A stretch of DNA of 64,000 nt from Halalkalibacter wakoensis JCM 9140 (GCF_000513095.1 NZ_BAUT01000003.1:1-64000), one strand, 5' to 3'. Counted from the first letter of the stretch, positions 53,992 to 62,995 are shown. Notes: generated from the letters alone by a model not told the origin. Made by a program: numbers and translations.

Positions 53992-55385
53992 ATGTCGCTT
54001 GAAATAAATCAAACGAGTCAATTTTATAGAAAAATGGCTGCATTAGCGATCCCAATTACGATTCAATTTTTCTTAACGGCTTCGTTAAATATGGTTGATT
54101 CCCTTATGGTAGGTCAATTAGGTGCGAACAGCATTGCGGCTGTTGGGGTCGCTAATAAAATTACAATTGTACTCATCTTAATTTTTCAAGGGTTTGCAAG
54201 TGGTGCGGGGATATTTGCGGCACAATATTGGGGAGAAGAGACAAAGTCGGGATAAGTAAAATTTCCGTCTTGACGATGAGTATTATTACTATATCTTCAA
54301 TTCTCTTTACGTCTGCTGTCATGGTATTTCCGGTTCAACTCATCCAATTGTTTTCGTTAGATACACAAGTCGTTCAGTTAGGCGCTAGCTTTATTACAAT
54401 ACTAGCGGTTAGTTACTTTTTTACGGGAGTGACGATTTTATTAACCGTTATCTTAAGATCAATGGGTGAAGTGAAGAGGCCAATGTACATCAGTATATTC
54501 GCTATTGCTTTTAATACATTGTTGAACTACCTGTTTATATTTGGAAATTGGGGTTTTCCGGAGATGGGGATAGAAGGTGCGGCTATAGCAACTGTAATTG
54601 CTAGAACCATTCAATGTGTGTTCATGTTGATCCTCATTATGCAATTTGACTTGTTGGGTAGTTTAAAGGGTTTGCAGCTTACTGAAGTTTTTGATTGGCC
54701 AACTGTAAAAAATTACTTTACAATTTCTATCCCATCGATTTTGAATCATATTTTTTGGACACTCGGGGAAACGAGTTATTTTTGGGTATACGCTCGGATG
54801 GGAACGGATCAGTTAGCGGCCGTTACGTTAATTGATCCATTGATGTTGTTATCAATGGCTTTGTTTATCGGTTTAGGGGATGCTTCCTCCGTTATGGTTG
54901 GAAATAGTATTGGAGCTAAGGAAAAGGATCAAGCATATGATTTTGCTAAGCGCTTTTTGAAAATAACCGTAATTCTTTCTATCGCGGTTGGTTTGGCGAT
55001 TGTATCGATTGCCCCTATTTTTGTTGGTTTTTATAACATCCCACCAATTGCGGCTGATTACGCAAAATCCATTTTGCTTGTTTATGCGCTTATTGTTCCA
55101 TTTAGAATGTTAAATATGGTTAATAACATTGGTGTGTTACGTCCAGGTGGGGACACACGTTTTGTTATGTACCTTGATTTATTAGGAGTTTGGTTAGTTG
55201 GATTGCCACTAGCTTTACTTGGAGCTTACTTGCAGTTGCCTATTTACATTGTCTTCTTATTGGCGAATACACAAGAAGTGGCAAGAGTGATCTTTGGACT
55301 TAGGAGAACTGTTTCAAAAAAATGGATGAATGATGTTATCAGTAAGAATGAAACGTTTAAAGATGATTTGCAAAAAAGTGTTTAA
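53992..55385 (+). pseudogene. MATE-family multidrug efflux protein, frame broken at about 54231
   Basis: The first frame covers the first helices (ALAIPITIQFFLTASLNMVDSLMVGQLGA, ILIFQGFASGAGIFAAQYWG), and stops at 54253. The second continues GRRDKVGISKISVLTMSIIT through ten further helices to 55385. Restoring one G to the GGGG run at 54230-54233 gives a continuous protein of 464 residues, normal for a 12-helix MATE cation antiporter. The substrate is unknown. The chosen ATG at 53992 follows GGGGAG; an ATG at 53968 has too little spacing. A homopolymer error is likely. Confidence 0.87.
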
Positions 55386-55513
55386 GCTTGATCAAATGAG
55401 AGATGAGTATCGCCATTGGGAGGTGGTGGCACTCTTTTTTCTTTTTCTGCTTTGCTCATTAGAGTTAACTATTGAACAGTGTGATTATTAAAGGAAGAAA
55501 CACCATTCCTCAC

Positions 55514-55840
55514 TCATCTACGTAGAAAGGGAAGGGAGTTTAGATCTGTGAGGGGGTACAGATCTAAAATAACCTCGTCTAGTTGATCATCTAAAGAATC
55601 CTTTTCGAGTGCAGTGAGTAGATTGGATAATGTATTTATCTCTTCTTGATGAACAGCTTCACTAATAAAGTGTGCAATAGAAAAGGGATCTTCTGAGCAA
55701 ATTTCAAGCTTGAAATTTAGAGGTCGATAAAGGATTACTTTCAGTTGTTTGTTGGAATTTCCTCGGATTTTTCTAATTACATCACTTTTGTCTTTAGAAG
55801 AGAAGCCTGTTAAGAAAGTGATAGGTTTTAATTTTTCCAA
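55514..55840 (-). CDS. Degenerate CobW/COG0523-like protein without P-loop, downstream of rpsN
   Basis: 108 residues, TTG start spaced 7 bases from AGGATG. The N terminus KPITFLTGFSSKDKSDVIRKI parallels the COG0523 GTPase start (PVTVLSGFLGAGKTTLLNHIL) but the P-loop GxxxxGK(T/S) is broken. The C terminus LDDQLDEVILDLYPLTDLNSL parallels the FDYIVIESTGLADP region. The metal-binding CxCC motif and the C-terminal half are absent. It follows rpsN on the same strand after 14 bases, under a Zur-type promoter, and so is likely part of the zinc-starvation response. The homology is by eye only. Confidence 0.5.
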   Translation of the reverse strand: MEKLKPITFLTGFSSKDKSDVIRKIRGNSNKQLKVILYRPLNFKLEICSEDPFSIAHFISEAVHQEEINTLSNLLTALEKDSLDDQLDEVILDLYPLTDLNSLPFLRR

Positions 55841-55854
55841 TCTACACACATCCT

Positions 55855-56124
55855 TTACCAACTAGATTTCTTTACACCTGGAACTTGACCTTTATGTGCA
55901 AGCTCTCGAAAAGCTATTCTTGAGAGTTTAAATTTACGTAGGACCCCCCGAGGTCTACCGGTAAGCTCGCATCTTCTTGTTAATCGGCTAGGGGCAGAAT
56001 CCCTTGGCAGCTTACTAAGAGCCACATAGTCTCCCTTTTCTTTTAGTTCTCTTCTTTTTTCGGCATAGCGTGCAACGAGTTTTTGTCTTTTTATTTCTTT
56101 TGCCACTTTTGATTTCTTAGCCAT
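55855..56124 (-). CDS. rpsN: Zinc-independent 30S ribosomal protein S14
   Basis: 89 residues. Long S14 type without the zinc CxxC pairs: [21 protein letters not shown] at the start and [39 protein letters not shown] region at the end. In Bacillus the zinc-free paralogue (RpsNB, YhzA) replaces zinc-binding S14 in zinc starvation and is Zur-controlled. A Zur-like palindrome lies over its promoter. Ribosome site AAGGTGGTGC. Confidence 0.93.
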   Translation of the reverse strand: MAKKSKVAKEIKRQKLVARYAEKRRELKEKGDYVALSKLPRDSAPSRLTRRCELTGRPRGVLRKFKLSRIAFRELAHKGQVPGVKKSSW

Positions 56125-56154
56125 AGTAAAGAAAGCACCACCTTAAAATGATAA

Positions 56155-56203
56155 TAGTAATCGTTACGATTTAAATAATAAAACAAATTGAATTCGATGT
56201 AAA
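56155..56203 (-). promoter_or_regulatory. rpsN promoter with Zur-type operator
   Basis: On the minus strand TTTACA (56203-56198) and TATTAT (56180-56175) with a 17-base spacer; the near-palindrome TCGTAACGATTACTA (56169-56155) directly follows. Same architecture as the znuA promoter. Confidence 0.83.
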
Positions 56204-56287
56204 GGTTCCAGGAGAATTTTATTCCTTTTCAAAAGGAGGGAGGGGAAATCGAAAGGTAAAGAAGATAAATATTGAAATATTAAACAT

Positions 56288-56632
56288 TTAATCTTTAAGA
56301 GAACTTTTCATCTCTCTTTTAACTCTAGTAAATGCAATGAAGTCCATTAGTTCCTCAGTTGAAATAGGCAATTGATCGAGATAAAGTCGTGTTTTTTCTA
56401 GGTTAATTAGTTCAGTCAGATTAATTTTGGATACATGATCTTCTTCCCTACCTAACAGATAATCAACGGTCGTATCATACAAATCAGCGAGTTCGATTAA
56501 TGCTTGAATGGATGGCATTCTATAACCGGACTCATAGCCAGCGTACGTACTTTTCGCAATCCCAAGACGGTCTGCTGTTTCCTGCATAGACCAATTTTTA
56601 TCCTTTCTAAGTTCCGCCAATCGTTTCAACAT
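56288..56632 (-). CDS. ansR: XRE-family repressor next to asparaginase (AnsR-like)
   Basis: 114 residues. N-terminal helix-turn-helix MQETADRLGIAKSTYAGYESGYRMP followed by LIELADLYDTTVDYLLGRE, a Cro/C1 domain; the C terminus is a helical dimerisation part. Divergent from ansA, as the ansR-ansA/B pair in B. subtilis, where AnsR represses asparaginase until asparagine or aspartate is available. Two copies of a likely operator lie in the shared intergenic region. Confidence 0.82.
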   Translation of the reverse strand: MLKRLAELRKDKNWSMQETADRLGIAKSTYAGYESGYRMPSIQALIELADLYDTTVDYLLGREEDHVSKINLTELINLEKTRLYLDQLPISTEELMDFIAFTRVKREMKSSLKD

Positions 56633-56696
56633 TTTATAACACTCCCACTTGGTTTCTATCCTTATTATATCATGAGAAAAAAACAGAACAAGAAAT

Positions 56697-56777
56697 AAGT
56701 ACGCGTTATGAAAACAAAATATTGATTTTTTTTACTTTTAGCGATTATACTTAATTAAAAGTACGCGTTTCGCAAAC
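56697..56777 (+). promoter_or_regulatory. Divergent ansR-ansA control region with two operator repeats
   Basis: AAGTACGCGTTATGAAAAC (56697-56715) and AAGTACGCGTTTCGCAAAC (56759-56777), 62 bases apart in direct orientation; the second contains the palindrome GTTTCGCAAAC. Between them is an ansA promoter: TTGATT (56722-56727) and TATACT (56746-56751), 18-base spacer. The second repeat sits on the expected start site. Confidence 0.7.
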
Positions 56778-56808
56778 GTGATTCTTCAGACTAAAGGGAG
56801 TAATGGTG

Positions 56809-57801
56809 ATGAAAAAAATATTGTTACTTGCAACGGGTGGTACGATTGCTGCAATTAAAGGGGAACAAGGACTTGTCCCAAGTTTATCGGCAAGTGAATT
56901 GCTACAATTTTTTGAGAATAGTTCAACAATGGATGTTACATATAAAATATTAATGAATAAAGACAGCACGAATATGCAACCAGAACACTGGGTTCAGATA
57001 GCTGAGGCAATAAAAGAACATTATGAGGAGTTTGAAGGTTTTGTTATTACACATGGAACGGACACGTTAAGCTTTACGTCGGCAGCCTTATCCTATATGC
57101 TTCAAGGTCTAAGAAAACCAGTTGTGTTAACCGGGTCACAAGTGCCAATTAGTTTTAAGAAGACGGATGCGATAAAAAATTTATCCGAGTCACTCGTTTT
57201 TGCTTGCGAAGACATTGGTGGTGTATTCGTCGTTTTTGATGGACGTGTCATTATGGGAACAAGAGCTGTTAAGATGAGAACCAAAAGTTACGATGCATTT
57301 GAAAGCATTAATTTGCCATATGTGGCAGCTATTAAAGAAAGTAAGGTTTCGTATCATTGGAAGCCAGGCGTAAATAAGCAAGACTTTACTGTTGATACAC
57401 GTTTGTGTCCTGATGTTTTTGTCTTGAAATTACACCCAGGAACAAAACCTGAAATCTTTGATGCTCTTAAAAAGGTATATAGAGGAATTGTGATTGAAAG
57501 TTATGGGAATGGCGGGATTCCATTTGAAGAAAGAAACTTACTCCCAAAAATAAAAGAGGTACTCGATGAAGGGATTGCTGTACTTGTTTCTACTCAATGC
57601 CTTGAAGAGGGTGAAGATTTGTATTTGTATGAGGTAGGGAGAAAGGTTGCACAATATGATGTTATTTTGTCAGGAGATATGAATAAAGACGCCATCGTCG
57701 CTAAGTTTATGTGGGCTCTTGGGAAAACGAGCAATTTAAAAGAAGTAAAAGAAATAGTAGAAACACCAGTAGCAAGAGACTTGTCGGCACGGTGGGGATA
57801 G
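56809..57801 (+). CDS. ansA: Type I L-asparaginase
   Basis: 330 residues. Hydrolyses L-asparagine to aspartate and ammonia in the cytosol. First catalytic Thr12 in [11 protein letters not shown]; second set in [18 protein letters not shown]. Also [11 protein letters not shown] and the conserved ESYGNGGIP. The ATG at 56809 is spaced 8 bases from AGGGAG, better than the ATG at 56803. The aspartase gene ansB that usually follows is absent. Confidence 0.93.
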   Translation: MKKILLLATGGTIAAIKGEQGLVPSLSASELLQFFENSSTMDVTYKILMNKDSTNMQPEHWVQIAEAIKEHYEEFEGFVITHGTDTLSFTSAALSYMLQGLRKPVVLTGSQVPISFKKTDAIKNLSESLVFACEDIGGVFVVFDGRVIMGTRAVKMRTKSYDAFESINLPYVAAIKESKVSYHWKPGVNKQDFTVDTRLCPDVFVLKLHPGTKPEIFDALKKVYRGIVIESYGNGGIPFEERNLLPKIKEVLDEGIAVLVSTQCLEEGEDLYLYEVGRKVAQYDVILSGDMNKDAIVAKFMWALGKTSNLKEVKEIVETPVARDLSARWG

Positions 57802-57862
57802 AAGAGTAGGGGAGAATGTTAAATCCATATTCATGCTAAGCTGCTGTAGAAAAAGACACAAG

Positions 57863-57922
57863 GAAACGGGGTTTCTCTAAAAGGTCAATATCAGACTTTT
57901 TAGGGACACCCCGTTTCTTTTT
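57863..57922 (+). terminator. Long terminator hairpin after ansA
   Basis: GAAACGGGGT (57863-57872) with ACCCCGTTTC (57908-57917), inner AAAAGGTC/GACTTTTT, followed by T-run. Related in sequence to the hairpin at 42000-42044. Confidence 0.8.
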
Positions 57923-58009
57923 TATGTAAAAATAATCGTACTTTTTTCTAAAGGTAACCGGACATGCATTCGGTCATATTTTAATAAAAAAGGAGGAGGT
58001 TTGGTTCGT

Positions 58010-59434
58010 TTGAAAGCAACATTGCTCTGGATCACTGCTGGCATTATGGGGCTTTATATATTATATGCCTTGATATTTGGTCTATATCTTTTTAGATTTC
58101 AACCAATTACAGTTATGACAAATGAACAAGAGAGACTATTGGAGGAATCAAACCATGAGGAGTCTCAAGATCGCGTAGTGCTCGTTGAAGAGAGGGAAGA
58201 AGCGTTTTTGGCACGGATTCATTTAATACAACAAGCACAGAATTCACTAGACATCGCTTATCATACGATTCATGAGGGAACAGCAAGTGATCTTTTCTTT
58301 ACGAGTATAGTAGATGCGGCTAATCGAGGTGTTCAAGTTCGTTTGATCCTTGACGGCATTCTTCATCATTTAAGAGGCAATAACAAAGACATTATTTATG
58401 CTTTTGCAGCTCATCCAAATATTGAAATTAAGTTCTACGAGCCATTTGATGCACTTCGTCCCTGGACATGGAATAATAGACTTCATGATAAGATCATGAT
58501 CGTTGATCAAGAAATGGCTATGATAGGTGGAAGAAACATTGGTGATTCCTATTTTGCACCAGAAGGGTATGAAGGGGCTAAGTATGATCGGGATGTGGTC
58601 ATTTTAAATACTCTGCCTGAAATGATAGAAGAAAGCGTGATAAGTGAGATTAAAGATTATTATGAACTTGTTTGGAATCATGATTACACAAAAAAAGCGA
58701 TTAGGTCTGTCACAAAAAAACAGAAACATAGAGGGGAGAAAAGGTTAATAGAGCTTAAACAAGTAAAGAACAAATATACAAACGTCTTTCAGAAAGAATA
58801 CAATTGGATTGATCAATCAGTTCCGACAACAGGGATAACGTTTCATCATAATCCCATTGAACGCTTCCATAAAGAGCCAATCGTATGGGAAACGATAAAA
58901 GGATTAATGAATCAAGCCGAGAATTCAATTTATATCCAAAGTCCGTATATCATTCCAAAGAATAACATGATTAATTATGGTGAAATAAGGAATCTGTCTG
59001 CTACAAATATGATTATTTTAACGAATTCATTAGCAGCAACGCCAAACGTTTTAGCTTATTCTGGTTATATGCAGCACCGGAAGAAGTTTGCCCACTCCGA
59101 CTTTTTATTATATGAATACCAAAGTACGACAGAGTCCCTTCATACAAAAACATACATTTTTGATAGCAGAATAAGCGTTGTTGGATCATTTAATCTAGAT
59201 TCTAGGAGCGCTTATCTTAGTACAGAATCTGTTGTAATAATTGATAGTAAGGAGTTTGCAGACCTTTTAGAGAGTAACATTGATTGTAAGATTGAAAAAG
59301 ATAGCCTGCTAGTAGCTGGCGACGGGGCTTATGTTGAGGATCCTACTATAGAACCTTCTAAGGTTTCCTTTTTTAAGAGAGGCTTAACAACAGTATTAAA
59401 TAGGGTTACAAGGCATTTTCAATATTTACTATAA
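58010..59434 (+). CDS. Phospholipase D-like (cardiolipin-synthase-type) membrane protein
   Basis: 474 residues. One N-terminal membrane helix (TLLWITAGIMGLYILYALIFGLYL), then two PLD half-domains with HKD motifs: RLHDKIMIVDQEMAMIGGRN at about residue 157, and SLHTKTYIFDSRISVVGSFN at about 378. It may make cardiolipin or process phospholipids; the single N-terminal helix differs from typical two-helix cardiolipin synthases, so the reaction is open. TTG start at 58010, 9 bases from GGAGG; the upstream TTG at 58001 touches the ribosome site. Confidence 0.85.
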   Translation: MKATLLWITAGIMGLYILYALIFGLYLFRFQPITVMTNEQERLLEESNHEESQDRVVLVEEREEAFLARIHLIQQAQNSLDIAYHTIHEGTASDLFFTSIVDAANRGVQVRLILDGILHHLRGNNKDIIYAFAAHPNIEIKFYEPFDALRPWTWNNRLHDKIMIVDQEMAMIGGRNIGDSYFAPEGYEGAKYDRDVVILNTLPEMIEESVISEIKDYYELVWNHDYTKKAIRSVTKKQKHRGEKRLIELKQVKNKYTNVFQKEYNWIDQSVPTTGITFHHNPIERFHKEPIVWETIKGLMNQAENSIYIQSPYIIPKNNMINYGEIRNLSATNMIILTNSLAATPNVLAYSGYMQHRKKFAHSDFLLYEYQSTTESLHTKTYIFDSRISVVGSFNLDSRSAYLSTESVVIIDSKEFADLLESNIDCKIEKDSLLVAGDGAYVEDPTIEPSKVSFFKRGLTTVLNRVTRHFQYLL

Positions 59435-59524
59435 CAAGATAGGTTATTCTCAAGTTTGGGAATGGCCTTTTTTGTATGAGACTCTTTTCGTAGGAATGGT
59501 TGCTATTGATTGTTGGTAAATATA

Positions 59525-59625
59525 AAGTGAAACGGAGAGGCAATCCCGCCGTTCAGAGTAAGAAAGCGAGAGGTAGCGTGGAAAGTGAGCGGTTAAAGTG
59601 CAATCGAACGTTTTCCCAAATAAAA
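59525..59625 (+). repeat. GC-rich intergenic repeat-like element
   Basis: Around AACGGAGAGGCAATCCCGCC, with CCGTTCA (59550-59556) able to pair with TGAGCGG and an imperfect inner arrangement (AGAAAGCGAGAGG). It has higher GC than its flanks and no frame. The style is that of the element at 25929, but the sequence differs. Apart from this and the repeats at 59684, 59435-59771 holds no gene. Confidence 0.4.
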
Positions 59626-59683
59626 ACGTTAAAACATCCATAACAATCTTGTCTTAAGATTAATTCGTAATTAAATGAACGAT

Positions 59684-59715
59684 TTCATAAAGTTAGTTCA
59701 TGAACAGTTCATAAA
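59684..59715 (+). promoter_or_regulatory. Three direct repeats upstream of the two-component system
   Basis: TTCATAAA (59684-59691), TTCATGAA (59697-59704) and TTCATAAA (59708-59715), spaced 13 and 11 bases. OmpR/PhoB-type regulators bind such direct repeats at about one helical turn. An extended -10 (TGCTATTCT) lies at 59720-59728, so autoregulation is plausible. Confidence 0.5.
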
Positions 59716-59771
59716 ATAATGCTATTCTCATCTATAGTTCTTTTTACATGAAAATAAGGGGATGAAGAAAA

Positions 59772-60440
59772 GTGAATAGAATTTTAGTAGTCGATGATGA
59801 TTCTCATATTCGTAAATTAATAAGGCTTTATCTTGAAAATAGTCAGTTTTCAGTAATAGAAGCATCTGACGGAAAAGAGGCTCTGGACGTTCTTTCACAT
59901 CAGCAAGTTGATTTAGCAATTGTGGATGTCATGATGCCTGAAATAGATGGAATTGAGTTAACTGAAGACATTCGGTCCTTTTTAAATATCCCTATTTTAA
60001 TGGTGACAGCAAAAGGGGAATCGCATGATAAAGTAAAAGGATTTAACGCAGGCACAGATGATTATTTAGTGAAACCATTTGATCCAGTTGAATTGATCCT
60101 ACGAGTAAAAGCTTTATTAAAGAGGTACAATGTTATGTCAGACCATATTGTAAAAATTGGGTCAATTACAATTGATTTAGAGAAACATGTGATTGAATCG
60201 CCTGATAACGCCGTCCATTTAAAGAAAAAAGAATGTGAACTGCTTTTTATGTTAGCCAATTCACCCGGGAAGATTTTTACCCGAACTCAACTTATTGAGC
60301 AAATATGGGGATATGATTATGAAGGTGATGAAAGAACAGTTGATGTTCATATTAAGCGTTTACGTGAACATGTCGTACCTTTTCCTGATTTAACGATTAC
60401 AACCGTTAGAGGTTTAGGATATAGGTTGGAGGAAGTATAG
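59772..60440 (+). CDS. OmpR/PhoB-family response regulator
   Basis: 222 residues, GTG start behind AAGGGGATGAAGAAAA. Receiver domain with Asp9/Asp10, phosphorylation at Asp52 (AIVDVMMPEIDG) and Lys101; C-terminal winged helix (GKIFTRTQLIEQIWGYDYEGDERTVDVHIKRLR region). The partner kinase starts directly after its stop. Target and signal are unknown; the cognate kinase has an extracytoplasmic sensor. Confidence 0.93.
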   Translation: MNRILVVDDDSHIRKLIRLYLENSQFSVIEASDGKEALDVLSHQQVDLAIVDVMMPEIDGIELTEDIRSFLNIPILMVTAKGESHDKVKGFNAGTDDYLVKPFDPVELILRVKALLKRYNVMSDHIVKIGSITIDLEKHVIESPDNAVHLKKKECELLFMLANSPGKIFTRTQLIEQIWGYDYEGDERTVDVHIKRLREHVVPFPDLTITTVRGLGYRLEEV

Positions 60441-61811
60441 GTGTTTAAAAAAAGTCTATATGTAAAAATTGTCTTCATTTTTATTAGTGTCGTCATCATA
60501 AGCTTAATAACATCCTATTTAGTCACTTCATTCTTTTTTCATAGTGAAATGATCTTTGATGAAGAGGTTGCACATGTGACCACTGGAGTTGCTGAATTAA
60601 TTGAGAGATCTGGCCCGGAGAATATTCCAGAGCTGATAGAAACATTACAAACGTATTATTTTGACATCTTGATTGTAAATGAGGATGGGGTACCATTTAT
60701 AGAGACCACTTTCCCCACCGATGTTCCGACAGAAGCAATCGAAAGTTTGTTTCAAACAGTTGGACAGAACCCAACCATCCTCCCTTATGGAAAGAGAGAA
60801 GCGACGAGGGTTGTTGGGATGCCGATAGAAATTTTGGGTGAGACTTATGCGATGTTTGTTCATCTAAGCTATGAGGAGGAGTTAAGTGGGTTTAAAAGGG
60901 TCATTCATTTTGCCTTATTTCTAGTCCTTCTAATAGGAAGCTTATTGATTGTATTTTCTTCACGGTATCTCGTTAATCCGATCAAAAAATTAACCGATGC
61001 AGCAAAAGAAATGGCAAAAGGAAATTTTTCTGTTCGATTAAAGAGCAAAAATAAAGATGAAGTGGGCGAGTTAATTACAAGCTTTAATCATATGGCAACT
61101 GAAGTAGAAAAAATTGATAAAATGCGTGAAGACTTTGTTAGCAGTGTCTCGCATGAAATTCAATCACCTCTAACATCGATCAGAGGGTTTACTAAAGCGA
61201 TAAGAGATGAAGTCGTACCGAAACAGCATCAAAAAGAGTATTTGGACATCATCTATCAGGAGACGGAGAGACTCTCAAGGCTTAGTGAAAATTTATTAAG
61301 ACTTGCTTCACTTGATTCAGAGCATCATCCTTATCATCCTGAGACGTATAGGCTTGATGAGCAAATAAGAAGAACCGTTTTGGCAACAGAACCTCAGTGG
61401 AAGCAGAAAAATCTGCAAATTTCTTTGGAATTGGAGTCTGTTGAAGTGTATGCCGATCAAGATTTGTTAGAGCAAGTTTGGCTTAATCTACTTACAAACG
61501 CGATTAAATACTCACATCAGAATGAGAGCATTCGTATAGAAGTTGAAAAAGGTAAAAATATTAAAGTCAGCATCAAGGATACAGGGAAAGGCATTCCAGC
61601 AGAGTCCATCCCTTATCTATTTGATCGATTTTATAAAGTTGACAAAGCTAGAAGTAACAAAGTTTCCGGAAACGGACTTGGCTTATCGATTGTTGAAAAG
61701 ATCTTAATGATTCACAAGTTCTCAATAGATGTTGAAAGTGAAGAAGGGAAAGGATCCATTTTTACGGTAACCATTCCGAATGAGGATGAAAGGAAAAAGA
61801 CATCAGAATAA
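60441..61811 (+). CDS. Sensor histidine kinase, paired with the upstream regulator
   Basis: 456 residues, GTG start right after the regulator stop. Two membrane helices (about 9-31 and 151-170) enclose an extracytoplasmic domain of about 120 residues; HAMP (171-225); phosphoacceptor His238 in SVSHEIQSPLTSIRG; and an ATPase domain with N box (WLNLLTNAIKYS), G1 (DTGKGIP) and G2 (GNGLGLSI). Layout is that of PhoR/ResE-like kinases. No signal can be named. Confidence 0.93.
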   Translation: MFKKSLYVKIVFIFISVVIISLITSYLVTSFFFHSEMIFDEEVAHVTTGVAELIERSGPENIPELIETLQTYYFDILIVNEDGVPFIETTFPTDVPTEAIESLFQTVGQNPTILPYGKREATRVVGMPIEILGETYAMFVHLSYEEELSGFKRVIHFALFLVLLIGSLLIVFSSRYLVNPIKKLTDAAKEMAKGNFSVRLKSKNKDEVGELITSFNHMATEVEKIDKMREDFVSSVSHEIQSPLTSIRGFTKAIRDEVVPKQHQKEYLDIIYQETERLSRLSENLLRLASLDSEHHPYHPETYRLDEQIRRTVLATEPQWKQKNLQISLELESVEVYADQDLLEQVWLNLLTNAIKYSHQNESIRIEVEKGKNIKVSIKDTGKGIPAESIPYLFDRFYKVDKARSNKVSGNGLGLSIVEKILMIHKFSIDVESEEGKGSIFTVTIPNEDERKKTSE

Positions 61812-61820
61812 AAGGGAGCT

Positions 61821-61860
61821 GAAAGCCCAATTTATACCATAAGTTGGGCTTTCGCGTTCT
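61821..61860 (+). terminator. Hairpin after the histidine kinase
   Basis: GAAAGCCCAA (61821-61830) with TTGGGCTTTC (61844-61853), 10 bp. The T-tract is weak (GCGTTCTT), so termination may be partial. Confidence 0.6.
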
Positions 61861-61926
61861 TATTAAAAATAAAAACGTAGCATTTTTCTAAATACTCTAG
61901 ACAAAACGAGCAATGTTGTGTAAAAA

Positions 61927-61949
61927 TATAATTGTTGCATTAGGGAAAC
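61927..61949 (+). promoter_or_regulatory. -10 element with MntR-like operator before the metal lipoprotein
   Basis: TATAAT (61927-61932) followed immediately by GTTGCATTAGGGAAAC (61934-61949), which agrees at 13 of 16 positions with the Bacillus MntR box TTTGCCTTAAGGAAAC. A clear -35 at standard spacing is not seen. Confidence 0.6.
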
Positions 61950-62035
61950 ATATATTTTTTTATCCAAAAAGTTTCCTTTGTACAAGATAATTAGCGGTGG
62001 TAAAAAATAAATGAATGAAAAAGGAGAGGAAAACA

Positions 62036-62995
62036 GTGTTAAGAAAAAAGATTTTATTGATGTTTGTTATAGGTTTTGCGCTTTTCATGTTTGTTGGTTG
62101 TAACGCTGAAGAGACACAACAAGAAGAGGTTGCCGAAGAACAAGAAACAACGGGGGCAATAGATGAGGCCATTGAAGTAGCTGAAGAAGATGAATTGTTT
62201 ATCACAACTAGTTTTTCTATCTTAGGCGATGTTATTAGTACCATTGTAGGAGACAGAGGTACGGTAGAATATATTGTTCCAATTGGTGAAGAACCACATG
62301 AATACGAGCCAGTTCCAAGTGATTTTCGAAAAGTTAGTGATTCAGATGTGTTCTATGTTAATGGTCTTGGGCTAGAGGAATGGCTAGAAAAGTTAGTTGA
62401 GAGTGTTGGAGATGTTGAAGTTATTTCAGTAAGTGATGGTGTTACACCTATTATGTTAGGAGGAGACGAGGAAGAAGATCCTCATGCTTGGATGAGTGTA
62501 GCAAACGTACAATTATATGTAGAAGCGATCGTTGCGGATTTAATTGAACGCGACCCAGCTGGAGAAAGCACGTATCGCGAAAATGCTGATGCTTATTTAG
62601 CTGAGCTAGAAGAACTAGACGCTTATATTAAAGCTGAAATTGAGGCAATTCCTGAAGAAAATCGAGTCATTGTTGTAAGTGAAGATGCTTTCAAATATTT
62701 TGGTGAAGCATACGGGTTCCAAACAGAAGGTGTTTGGGAAATCAATTCACATGAAGAAGGTACACCAGGACAAATTGCACGTGTCATTGATGTTGTAAAT
62801 GATCAAAGCATTCCTGCAATCTTTGTTGAAACAACAGTTGACCGTCGATATATGGAATCTGTAGCAGGTGATACAGGTGTTGAAATTGCTGGTGAAGTAT
62901 ACACAGATGCTATTGGTCAAGAAGGCAGTGGTGCTGAGACATACATTTTAATGATGAAGCATAATGTGGATACATTTGTAAATGGTTTGAAATAA
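62036..62995 (+). CDS. Manganese-type ABC transporter substrate-binding lipoprotein
   Basis: 319 residues, cluster A-I (PsaA/MntA type). The lipobox is FMFVGCNAE. Metal ligands follow the Mn pattern: His in GEEPHEYEPVPSD, His in EDPHAWMSV, Glu in SEDAFKYFGEAYG, and Asp in ETTVDRRYM. The EINSHEEGTPGQI segment is typical of Mn binders, and there is no His-rich loop, unlike ZnuA in this window. The GTG at 62036 is spaced 7 bases from GGAGAGG. No permease or ATPase gene adjoins it. MntR-like box upstream. Confidence 0.88.
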   Translation: MLRKKILLMFVIGFALFMFVGCNAEETQQEEVAEEQETTGAIDEAIEVAEEDELFITTSFSILGDVISTIVGDRGTVEYIVPIGEEPHEYEPVPSDFRKVSDSDVFYVNGLGLEEWLEKLVESVGDVEVISVSDGVTPIMLGGDEEEDPHAWMSVANVQLYVEAIVADLIERDPAGESTYRENADAYLAELEELDAYIKAEIEAIPEENRVIVVSEDAFKYFGEAYGFQTEGVWEINSHEEGTPGQIARVIDVVNDQSIPAIFVETTVDRRYMESVAGDTGVEIAGEVYTDAIGQEGSGAETYILMMKHNVDTFVNGLK

